Assembly (NCBI GenBank): GCA_016844425.1
Contig: JAERML010000008.1
Location: 1 to 14,522 of the forward strand
Source: Bacteroidota bacterium
GTDB taxonomy: Bacteria; Bacteroidota; UBA10030; UBA6906
Reading direction: 5' to 3'
DNA length: 14,522 nucleotides
A program made the position numbers and the translations under genes. Each line of letters starts with the position of its first letter. Within the stretch, counting starts at the first letter, position 1. Below, in pieces: positions 7,364 to 13,422 of this stretch. The notes under the pieces were generated by a model. That model saw only the letters and a program-made list of their open reading frames with translations, was not told the origin of the DNA and searched no databases.

Positions 7364-7370
7364 AAGGAGG
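7364..7370 (+). promoter_or_regulatory. Strong Shine-Dalgarno site deciding a TTG start
   Basis: AAGGAGG lies 9 nt before TTG at 7380. No ATG or GTG in the correct frame is placed as well, so this site fixes the start of the DUF3276 gene. Confidence 0.75.
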
Positions 7371-7379
7371 GTGTAGACC

Positions 7380-7652
7380 TTGGATAACAATGGCTACAAA
7401 GATGAGATCTTCACGAAACGCGTGCGGGCGGGCAAACGCACTTACTTCTTTGATGTGAAGTCTACCAAGTCTGAGAAGGACTTCTACATCACAATCACAG
7501 AGAGTAAGCGAGTCGGTGAAGATGAGTATGAGAAGCACAAGATATTTCTGTATAAAGAGGACTTTGAGAAGTTCCGCGATGCGCTGGGCGAGACGGTAGA
7601 GTTTGTTCAAGCGAAGTTACTCGAACACGCCGAGGTCGAGAAGCAAGACTGA
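7380..7652 (+). CDS. PUR-alpha-like nucleic-acid-binding protein, DUF3276 family
   Basis: This 90-residue protein starts at TTG behind a near-perfect Shine-Dalgarno site. The pattern EIFTKRVRAGKRTYFFDVKS, then KDFYITITESKRV, then KHKIFLYKEDFEKFRDALGE is one PUR repeat: a curved beta sheet followed by a helix that binds single-stranded nucleic acid. Short single-repeat proteins of this family are widespread in Bacteroidetes and relatives, and in Borrelia a PUR protein regulates gene expression. Many charged residues and no membrane segment indicate a cytosolic protein. The C-terminal tail (EFVQAKLLEHAEVEKQD) is probably helical. The gene is apparently monocistronic or cotranscribed with the PorZ-like gene, and is closed by the terminator at 7667-7696. 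The RNA or DNA target is unknown. Confidence 0.85.
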   Translation: MDNNGYKDEIFTKRVRAGKRTYFFDVKSTKSEKDFYITITESKRVGEDEYEKHKIFLYKEDFEKFRDALGETVEFVQAKLLEHAEVEKQD

Positions 7653-7666
7653 ACCCCTGCCAATCT

Positions 7667-7696
7667 AAGCCCGCTATTTGGCGGGCTTCTTTTTTC
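7667..7696 (+). terminator. Rho-independent terminator after DUF3276
   Basis: AAGCCCGC (7667-7674) and GCGGGCTT (7681-7688) form a perfect 8-bp GC-rich stem with a 6-nt loop, followed by CTTTTTTC. It lies 15 nt after the DUF3276 stop and separates that gene from the fatty-acid operon. Confidence 0.92.
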
Positions 7697-7705
7697 ACTC
7701 CCACC

Positions 7706-7735
7706 TCTTGACATCAAGGATGTCATCTTGACATC
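7706..7735. repeat. TCTTGACATC direct repeat with an internal palindrome
   Basis: TCTTGACATC occurs at 7706-7715 and again at 7726-7735, a 20-bp period or about two helical turns. Between and overlapping them, GACATC (7710-7715) and GATGTC (7719-7724) form an inverted repeat around AAG. The block lies upstream of the fab operon promoters. It could be an operator array. Each repeat also contains a consensus -35 (TTGACA), but I see no matching -10 at 16-18 nt. Confidence 0.45.
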
Positions 7736-7762
7736 TGTTCATGTCCCCGCCAAGACGTTTGC

Positions 7763-7791
7763 TTGACTCTCTACCTTTTTTTGCCTATCTT
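7763..7791 (+). promoter_or_regulatory. Candidate promoter P1 of the yceD-rpmF-plsX-fab operon
   Basis: TTGACT (7763-7768), a 17-nt spacer and TATCTT (7786-7791). The -35 hexamer and spacing are the same as in the promoter before the Crp-family gene. It lies just downstream of a terminator and a repeat block. Confidence 0.5.
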
Positions 7792-7803
7792 TTTAGCACT
7801 TTT

Positions 7804-7832
7804 TTGCTGATTCCGTGTGAATATGCTATGTT
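7804..7832 (+). promoter_or_regulatory. Candidate promoter P2 with extended -10
   Basis: TTGCTG (7804-7809), a 17-nt spacer and TATGTT (7827-7832), with TGC immediately before the -10 (an extended -10 element). Initiation would be near 7839, about 60 nt before the chosen yceD start. P1 and P2 could both work, or only one. Confidence 0.5.
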
Positions 7833-7901
7833 CTTAGGACTCTTTCGCCACCCTTGGACGCGGAGAAGAGACCCCGTTGTTCAATGGAAGGTCTGGCAGT
7901 G

Positions 7902-8417
7902 ATGAAGATCCAGGTGGGGAACTTATCAGACGGTTACCATGAGTATCTCCTGGAAGCCAAACCAACAGACTTTGGGCTGGAGGAGGGATTCAACAGTGAA
8001 ATCCTGGTAAACGCCGTTCTGGACAAGACTGGAAACCAGATTTACCTTAAGGCAGACGTACGGACCCATGGCTCATTTGGCTGTGATCGGTGTGCCTCCC
8101 CTTTTGAGGCACCAGTCTCTTCAAAGTTTCAGGCGTGCTATTTCACGGAAGGTGAAGAGGTTGTGAATGTTGACCCTGAGGAGTTGCGGATGATTCCGCC
8201 CGGCTTTAGCGTTATCGATATTACAGATGACATCCGGCAAACCATTCTGCTCGCCATTCCGTTGAAGCTTCTCTGCTCGGACACGTGTCGGGGCTTATGC
8301 CCTCAATGCGGCAAGAATCTCAACACCGGTTCATGCGAATGTTCCGACACCACAGTCGATTCCCGGTGGGAGAAATTGCGCGAGATACAACAAAACAATT
8401 TGCAGGACCCAAGTTAG
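7902..8417 (+). CDS. yceD: YceD/DUF177 family protein
   Basis: The chosen ATG at 7902 gives MKIQVGNLSDGYHEY, the usual short start of this family, with AAGG (7888-7891) 10 nt upstream; an ATG at 7884 and a TTG at 7854 are in-frame alternatives. The 171 residues show a first CxxC (C61, C64), a central acidic region, an IDITDDIRQTILLAIPLKLLC segment in the family's conserved position, and the terminal cluster CSDTCRGLCPQCGKNLNTGSCEC (C125, C129, C133, C136, C145, C147), probably a metal site. DUF177 genes almost always precede rpmF, as here, and have been linked to 23S rRNA/ribosome maturation; the molecular role is not settled. It is the first gene of the fab operon and 21 nt upstream of rpmF. 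Confidence 0.88.
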   Translation: MKIQVGNLSDGYHEYLLEAKPTDFGLEEGFNSEILVNAVLDKTGNQIYLKADVRTHGSFGCDRCASPFEAPVSSKFQACYFTEGEEVVNVDPEELRMIPPGFSVIDITDDIRQTILLAIPLKLLCSDTCRGLCPQCGKNLNTGSCECSDTTVDSRWEKLREIQQNNLQDPS

Positions 8418-8438
8418 GACTAAAGGAGTACCCCTCGT

Positions 8439-8621
8439 ATGCCAAATCCAAAACGACGACATTCGAAGACACGCGGCCGAAAGCGCCGGACGCATTACAA
8501 GGCGACGGCAGCAGCAGTTGCAGAGTGCCCGAATTGTCACACGCAGAAGCTCCCTCACCGTGCCTGCCCCAATTGCGGCTTTTACAACGGGCGATCGATC
8601 AAGGTTCCAAAAACAGCGTAA
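8439..8621 (+). CDS. rpmF: 50S ribosomal protein L32
   Basis: A 60-residue, highly basic protein beginning MPNPKRRHSKTRGRKRRTHY, the typical L32 N-terminus, followed by a zinc-ribbon pair: CPNC (C30, C33) and CPNC (C43, C46). Zinc-binding (C+) L32 is one of two known forms; no Cys-free paralogue is present here. AAAGGAG at 8422-8428 lies 10 nt before the ATG. It sits between yceD and plsX, the widely conserved order that ties ribosome supply to lipid synthesis. Confidence 0.97.
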   Translation: MPNPKRRHSKTRGRKRRTHYKATAAAVAECPNCHTQKLPHRACPNCGFYNGRSIKVPKTA

Positions 8622-8698
8622 TCGGCCACTAGTTTGGCCTGTTCCGGCCCGGCTCCCGAAAACATCTCCGGCGTTGCAGCCATTTGGACATTCCACAC

Positions 8699-9724
8699 TT
8701 GAACATATGCATTGCTGTTGATGCAATGGGGGGGGACTTTGCCCCTGGTCACGTCGTTCGCGGGGCAGTTGAAGCGTTGCGTGAGTCTCCAGGCAGGTTT
8801 TCTCTCGTGTTGGTGGGACGGGAGCATCAGGTGCAGAAGGAGCTCGAAAAGCTGGGGCGCGAAGGTGAGGATGTTCATCGAGGAAAAGGTGGCCTTTCGA
8901 TTGTCAATGCAACCGAGATTATCGAAATGCATGACCAGCCCAATGCGGCATTGAAGACCAAGAAGGATTCTTCAATTACTGTCGGGCTGAACCTTCACCG
9001 CAGTGGGGAAGCGCAGGCGTTTGTCAGCGCGGGCAATACGGGTGCAGTAATGTCGGCTTCTACGCTCATTCTCGGGAGGATCCCGGGCGTAGGCAGACCC
9101 ACGATTGGGGCGTTGATTCCCACGGAGAAAACGCCCTGCCTCCTCGTGGATGCAGGAGCAAACGTGGATTGCCGACCGCGGCATTTGTTTGAGTTTGCAG
9201 TCATGGGGTCGATCTACGTAGAAACGATGCTGGGAAATAAAACTCCGAAGATCGGATTATTGAGCATCGGCGAGGAAGACACCAAAGGGAACGAGGCAAG
9301 CCTTGAAGCCTTTGCATTGATGAAAAAGAGTAAGCTGAACTTCGCTGGCAACGTGGAGGGAAGAGATGTTCTCAAGGGGATTGTGGATGTGGTTGTTTGT
9401 GATGGATTCGTTGGAAACATTCTCCTCAAGTTTGGCGAGAGCGTCCCGGGTTTCTTTAAGGCAAAGTTTACAGCATTTGCAAAACGTAGCATTATAAACG
9501 CGGGGATTGTCCTCCTTGCGCGGAGCGGCATGCGGACGGTAATGAAGGAGTTAGACTACCAGGAACATGGCGGCGTTCCTTTGCTGGGTGTCAACGGTGT
9601 ATCCATCATTGGCCACGGAGGTTCGACACCGAAGGCGATCAAGAACATGATCTACCGGGCCGAGGAGATGGTGCAGAGGAAAGTCAACGCCCAAATCGCG
9701 ACGGCAATGCGCTCATTTGCATAA
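8699..9724 (+). CDS. plsX: Phosphate acyltransferase PlsX
   Basis: PlsX converts acyl-ACP and phosphate to acyl-phosphate, the donor for PlsY in phospholipid synthesis, at the inner face of the membrane. Recognisable segments: NICIAVDAMGGDFAPGHVVRGA at the N-terminus, SAGNTGAVMSAS, GRPTIGALIPT, LLVDAGANVDCRP, IGLLSIGEEDTKGN, VCDGFVGNILLK and the C-terminal GGVPLLGVNGVSIIGHGGS. The start is uncertain: TTG at 8699 gives MNICIAVDAMGGD, closest to the usual family start, with only a weak GGA 10 nt upstream; TTG at 8684 adds five residues. No in-frame ATG lies before AMGGD. The product of about 341 residues is of normal length. The AMGGD motif is encoded over eight consecutive G (8728-8735). The stop overlaps the fabH start. 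Confidence 0.94.
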   Translation: MNICIAVDAMGGDFAPGHVVRGAVEALRESPGRFSLVLVGREHQVQKELEKLGREGEDVHRGKGGLSIVNATEIIEMHDQPNAALKTKKDSSITVGLNLHRSGEAQAFVSAGNTGAVMSASTLILGRIPGVGRPTIGALIPTEKTPCLLVDAGANVDCRPRHLFEFAVMGSIYVETMLGNKTPKIGLLSIGEEDTKGNEASLEAFALMKKSKLNFAGNVEGRDVLKGIVDVVVCDGFVGNILLKFGESVPGFFKAKFTAFAKRSIINAGIVLLARSGMRTVMKELDYQEHGGVPLLGVNGVSIIGHGGSTPKAIKNMIYRAEEMVQRKVNAQIATAMRSFA

Positions 9725-10746
9725 TGAATCTGGGAGTGATGGAAAAGAAGAGAGCAACAATTACTGCCGTCGGGCACTACGCTCCGGAGAAGGTCCTGTC
9801 AAATGCAGACCTCGAGAAGATGGTGGACACGACCGACGAATGGATTAGAACGCGAACGGGGATTTCTGAGAGGAGAATTCTTGAGCAGGGTGGCACTTCC
9901 GATATGGGTGCCAAGGCCGTGCAAATGGTGCTGCAGAACCGCGGTATCGATGCCAACGAGATTGACCTCATTGTCGTTGCCACGATTTCTCCCGACATGT
10001 TCTTCCCTTCCACCGCGTGTCTGATCCAGGAAAAAGTGGGGGCGAAAAATGCCTGGGGGTTCGACGTATCGGCAGCATGTTCCGGTTTTGTGTATTCACT
10101 CGTCATCGGGGCTCAGTTCATTGAAACAGGCGCCTGCAAAAAAGTGATTGTGGTTGGCGCGGACAAGATGAGTTCCATTACAGATTACACAGATCGCAAC
10201 AACTGCATTCTGTTTGGTGATGCAGGTGCCGCAGTTCTCCTCGAACCTTCAGACGACCCGTCACTTGGCATTCTCGATCATATTCTGTGCGCTGACGGTT
10301 CAGGAGAGAAATTTCTTAACTTGAGGGGTGGTGGCAGTCTTTTCCCGGCAACACATGAGACCGTCGACAAGCGCATGCACTACCTCTATCAGGATGGGAA
10401 GGCTGTGTTCAAAGTTGCTGTTGTCGGGATGGCTGAAGTGTCCGCGGAGATCATGAAACGGAACAACCTCGCCGGCAAGGATATTGACTGGCTTGTCCCC
10501 CATCAGGCAAACCTCCGTATCATTGATGCAACTGCCGACCGGATGGGACTTGATAGGTCCAAAGTGATGGTAAATATTGACAGGTACGGCAACACAACAG
10601 CGGCAACGATCCCACTCTGCCTTTCCGAGTGGTGGCATCGCGGGCAACTCCGAAAAGGGCAGACCATTGTCCTTGCAAGTTTTGGTGCGGGTTACACGTG
10701 GGGTTCCGTACTGGTGAGATGGTCTGTCGACAAGGTTAAGTCATAG
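9724..10746 (+). CDS. fabH: Beta-ketoacyl-ACP synthase III
   Basis: FabH starts fatty-acid chains by condensing acetyl-CoA (or a branched primer) with malonyl-ACP. The 340-residue protein shows the Cys-His-Asn triad: C119 in DVSAACSGFVY, H260 in VPHQANLRI and N290 in YGNTTAATIP. Other family landmarks are TTDEWIRTRTGISERR (36-51), GADKMSSITDYTDR, LFGDAGAAVLL and the terminal ASFGAGYTWGSVLVRW. The ATG at 9724 shares a base with the plsX stop (TAATG), and no Shine-Dalgarno is visible, which suggests translational coupling; the ATG at 9739 is a weaker alternative. NTTAA replaces the more usual NTSAA, a mild variation. Primer preference (acetyl or branched) cannot be read safely. Confidence 0.96.
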   Translation: MNLGVMEKKRATITAVGHYAPEKVLSNADLEKMVDTTDEWIRTRTGISERRILEQGGTSDMGAKAVQMVLQNRGIDANEIDLIVVATISPDMFFPSTACLIQEKVGAKNAWGFDVSAACSGFVYSLVIGAQFIETGACKKVIVVGADKMSSITDYTDRNNCILFGDAGAAVLLEPSDDPSLGILDHILCADGSGEKFLNLRGGGSLFPATHETVDKRMHYLYQDGKAVFKVAVVGMAEVSAEIMKRNNLAGKDIDWLVPHQANLRIIDATADRMGLDRSKVMVNIDRYGNTTAATIPLCLSEWWHRGQLRKGQTIVLASFGAGYTWGSVLVRWSVDKVKS

Positions 10747-10747
10747 G

Positions 10748-11668
10748 ATGGGCATGATTGCGTTTGTATTCCCCGGACAGGGGTCACAATATGTAGGAAT
10801 GGGAAGGGACCTGTGCGAACAGGATCCAGGCTCGCGCCAGCTCTTTGAACGCGCAGATACTTTGCTCGGATTCTCTCTCAGTCAAATCTGCTTTCAGGGT
10901 CCCGAGGATGAGCTCCGCCAGACCAAGAACACGCAGCCGGCAATCTTTTTGCACAGCGTTGCTCTTGGTCGGCTTCTTGCCGAGATCAAGCCGGACATGG
11001 TTGCGGGGCATTCTCTCGGCGAGTATAGTGCACTTGTAACTGCAGGAGCAATCGGATTCGAGGATGCTCTTCGGCTTGTTCGCTTGCGAGGAGAGCTGAT
11101 GCAACACGCAGGTGCCGTGAACAAGGGAACTATGGCTGCAGTTGTCGGGATGCTGCCAGAAGTGGTTCAACAGGTCTGTCAGGATGCTTCAGAATCCGGG
11201 GTTGTACAACCTGCTAACTTCAATTCACCAGGCCAGATTGTAATTTCGGGTTCAATCGAGGGTGTACATAGGGCGATGGAGATCGCCAAACAGCGCGGTG
11301 CAAAACTCGTGAAGGAACTTGTCGTGAGCGGCGCGTTTCATTCCCCTCTGATGGAACTGGCGCGAGATGGCTTGAAGCGAGCTCTTGAGACAACAGCCAT
11401 TCATAATGCGAACATTCCTGTTTACGCGAATGTTACGGCAGAGCCTGTGATCGAGGCGTCAGAGATCCGCGAGCTCCTCTTCCAACAAATTACCAGCCCT
11501 GTCCAATGGGAACAATCGGTCAAGAATATGGTTCGAGACGGGGCATCCAGCTTCGTGGAGGTTGGGCCGGGGAAAGTTCTTCAGGGACTGGTAAAGCGAA
11601 TTGAGCCAGGCGTGATGGTGTCGAACATCGACAAGTTCACAGACCTTAAACAACCAGCTATTCAGTGA
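10748..11668 (+). CDS. fabD: Malonyl-CoA:ACP transacylase
   Basis: FabD loads malonyl groups from CoA onto ACP. The 306 residues contain FVFPGQGSQYVGMG at the N-terminus, the nucleophile elbow GHSLGEYSAL with Ser89, the conserved VRLRGELM with Arg114, and His198 in SGAFHSPLM completing the catalytic pair. The C-terminal FVEVGPGKVLQGLVKRI is also typical. Length is normal. It begins one base after the fabH stop; the ATG at 10754, two codons later, is an equally possible start. It is followed by a cysteine-cluster gene rather than directly by fabG. Confidence 0.97.
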   Translation: MGMIAFVFPGQGSQYVGMGRDLCEQDPGSRQLFERADTLLGFSLSQICFQGPEDELRQTKNTQPAIFLHSVALGRLLAEIKPDMVAGHSLGEYSALVTAGAIGFEDALRLVRLRGELMQHAGAVNKGTMAAVVGMLPEVVQQVCQDASESGVVQPANFNSPGQIVISGSIEGVHRAMEIAKQRGAKLVKELVVSGAFHSPLMELARDGLKRALETTAIHNANIPVYANVTAEPVIEASEIRELLFQQITSPVQWEQSVKNMVRDGASSFVEVGPGKVLQGLVKRIEPGVMVSNIDKFTDLKQPAIQ

Positions 11669-11670
11669 GT

Positions 11671-12285
11671 ATGACCGAAGAAAATATTCAGGTCAAGCAG
11701 TATACGATCTCCCCTGATCTTCTTGAAAACGGCGTGCCTGCTGGTGGCGGACCTTGTCGGTGTACGGCTGTTTGCTGTGAGGGAGGCGTTTACGCCGATG
11801 TTGTAGAACGCGATAGAATTCTGACGCACAAAGACCTCATCAAGAAGCACATGGATGAGACGCAGACGACCGATGATTCACTTTGGTTCGAGGACCATGA
11901 GTCAGATGATTCGGATTTCGCCTCCGGCCGTTGTGTCGGGACGACTGAAATCAATGGTAAGTGTGCATTTTTGAACAAGCAGGGCTGGTGTTCGTTGCAG
12001 GTCGCCGCCGTCGGGGAGGGGATGGACAAATGGGCGCTGAAGCCTCTCTTCTGCATCCTCTACCCAATTGAAATTTCCAACAGAGTCGTTTTATTCGACG
12101 ACATGTTGCAGAGTGAAGAGACCTGCTGCACGGTCACCAATGAGTTTGATGTCCCGCTGTTTGAGGCGTGCAAGGAAGAGTTGATCCATCTTCTTGGTGA
12201 TGATGGATATCGGGAGCTGGAATCGCACTACCATGCGCGACGAAGCCAGACCGGCCATCGCGTTCCGGTGGGGGAGAACCTATGA
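11671..12285 (+). CDS. Cysteine-cluster protein, DUF3109/YkgJ-like, embedded in the fab operon
   Basis: About 204 residues with a Cys pattern like that of the YkgJ/DUF3109 zinc- or iron-cluster families: CRCTAVCCEGG (C29, C31, C35, C36), then GRC (C87), GKCAFLNKQGWC (C97, C106), LKPLFCILYPIE (C127) and ETCC (C151, C152). The order CC-E-GG, C-x8-C and KPxxCxxYP is the part that resembles the family. A strongly acidic stretch (about 61-81) precedes the second cluster. There is no signal peptide or membrane segment. The ATG at 11671 starts two bases after the fabD stop; GTG at 11665 would overlap that stop. Its own stop overlaps the fabG ATG (ATGA), so it is translated as part of the operon. No function is established; metal binding is inferred from the cysteines. 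Confidence 0.72.
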   Translation: MTEENIQVKQYTISPDLLENGVPAGGGPCRCTAVCCEGGVYADVVERDRILTHKDLIKKHMDETQTTDDSLWFEDHESDDSDFASGRCVGTTEINGKCAFLNKQGWCSLQVAAVGEGMDKWALKPLFCILYPIEISNRVVLFDDMLQSEETCCTVTNEFDVPLFEACKEELIHLLGDDGYRELESHYHARRSQTGHRVPVGENL

Positions 12286-13028
12286 CAGGATTGAATGGAA
12301 AGGTTGCTCTCGTCACAGGGGGCGGACGAGGGATAGGAAAGGCGATCGTTCTGGCTCTCTCCGATGCTGATGCTACGGTTGCATTCACCTACAAGAGTTC
12401 GGCCGCCGCTGCAGAAGAACTTGTCAAGGATCTACGCGCCAAAGGTCGACAGGCGTTTGCGTACTCCTCGGATGCAGCGTCTTCTACAGAGACAACCAAG
12501 GTTGTGGAGCAAGTCATCAAGGATTGCGGACGGTTGGACATCCTCGTGAACAACGCGGGTATCACGCGGGACGGATTGCTGATACGGATGAGTGAGGAGG
12601 ATTGGGATACTGTCATCGCCAACAACCTGAAGAGCGCTTATAATTTTACGAAAGCCGCATGTCGCCCGATGATGGGACAACGCGCGGGCAAAATCATCAA
12701 CATCACGTCGGTTGTTGGAGTGACAGGAAACGCGGGTCAGGCAAACTACGCTGCTTCAAAAGCGGGACTGATCGGCTTCACAAAATCAGTTGCAAAAGAG
12801 CTCGGTTCTCGCAATATTCAGGTCAATGCAGTCGCGCCCGGATTCGTCGAAACAGACATGACGCACAAACTGAACGCCGATCAAAAGAAGGCCCTTGCCG
12901 AGTTGATTCCGTTGAAACGCACAGCCCAGCCCCATGAGATCGCGGGCGTTGTCCGCTTCCTTGCTTCTTCCGATGCGGATTATATCACCGGCCAGGTTCT
13001 CTGCGTTGACGGCGGTATGACGATGTAG
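12282..13028 (+). CDS. fabG: 3-oxoacyl-ACP reductase
   Basis: FabG performs the NADPH-dependent first reduction of each elongation cycle. The 248-residue short-chain dehydrogenase has the glycine-rich cofactor loop VTGGGRGIG (11-19), NNAG (90-93), and catalytic residues N115, S143 (INITSVVG), Y156 and K160 (YAASK), then [14 protein letters not shown] and the terminal [12 protein letters not shown]. It is full length. A GGGGAG Shine-Dalgarno (12271-12276) lies 5 nt before the ATG, which overlaps the preceding stop. The fab context makes FabG far likelier than another dehydrogenase of the family. Confidence 0.96.
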   Translation: MTGLNGKVALVTGGGRGIGKAIVLALSDADATVAFTYKSSAAAAEELVKDLRAKGRQAFAYSSDAASSTETTKVVEQVIKDCGRLDILVNNAGITRDGLLIRMSEEDWDTVIANNLKSAYNFTKAACRPMMGQRAGKIINITSVVGVTGNAGQANYAASKAGLIGFTKSVAKELGSRNIQVNAVAPGFVETDMTHKLNADQKKALAELIPLKRTAQPHEIAGVVRFLASSDADYITGQVLCVDGGMTM

Positions 13029-13076
13029 CTCAGACTTGTTCAGATACTGGATTCTTCATTCCCACTTTCACCACAC

Positions 13077-13082
13077 AGGAGG
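13077..13082 (+). promoter_or_regulatory. Strong Shine-Dalgarno of acpP
   Basis: AGGAGG lies 8 nt before the acpP ATG. It is the strongest ribosome site in the fab operon, in keeping with the high demand for ACP. Confidence 0.75.
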
Positions 13083-13090
13083 TCAACGTC

Positions 13091-13327
13091 ATGGCAGACA
13101 TAGAGGCAAGAGTCAAGGAGATCATTATCAATAAACTCGGAGTTGACGATGGACAGATCACTCCGGAAGCCTCTTTCACCAACGATCTCGGCGCAGATTC
13201 GTTGGACACGGTCGAACTCGTGATGGAGTTCGAAAAGGCGTTTAATCTCCAGATCCCGGACGAAGATGCAGAAAAGATTGGCACCGTCGGCGACGCAGTG
13301 AAATATATAAAGTCCAAAACGGCATAA
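13091..13327 (+). CDS. acpP: Acyl carrier protein
   Basis: This 78-residue acidic helical protein carries the growing acyl chain on a 4'-phosphopantetheine attached to Ser37 in the motif [16 protein letters not shown]. Length, charge and the C-terminal [11 protein letters not shown] are standard for type II ACP. The gene lies 62 nt after fabG with its own strong Shine-Dalgarno site, and 95 nt before fabF. Confidence 0.98.
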   Translation: MADIEARVKEIIINKLGVDDGQITPEASFTNDLGADSLDTVELVMEFEKAFNLQIPDEDAEKIGTVGDAVKYIKSKTA

Positions 13328-13422
13328 CACTGCTGCTACGGCGTCCCTTAGAGGGAATGGCGTGATCCTCGGGGAAAGGGCATGTCTATGCGTTGCGAAT
13401 CAGAGAGTCGAGGCCAGGGTTT
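13328..13422 (+). other. acpP-fabF intergenic spacer
   Basis: This is the longest gap inside the fab operon. It contains one small hairpin, TCCCT (13344-13348) with AGGGA (13352-13356), too short and without a T run to be a terminator. It might tune acpP versus fabF mRNA levels, since ACP is needed in excess; I see no promoter. Confidence 0.3.

Noticed and set aside
8624..8639. GGCCA / TGGCC hairpin after rpmF, considered as a terminator before plsX
   Set aside because: A five-pair stem without a T tract, inside a conserved rpmF-plsX operon.
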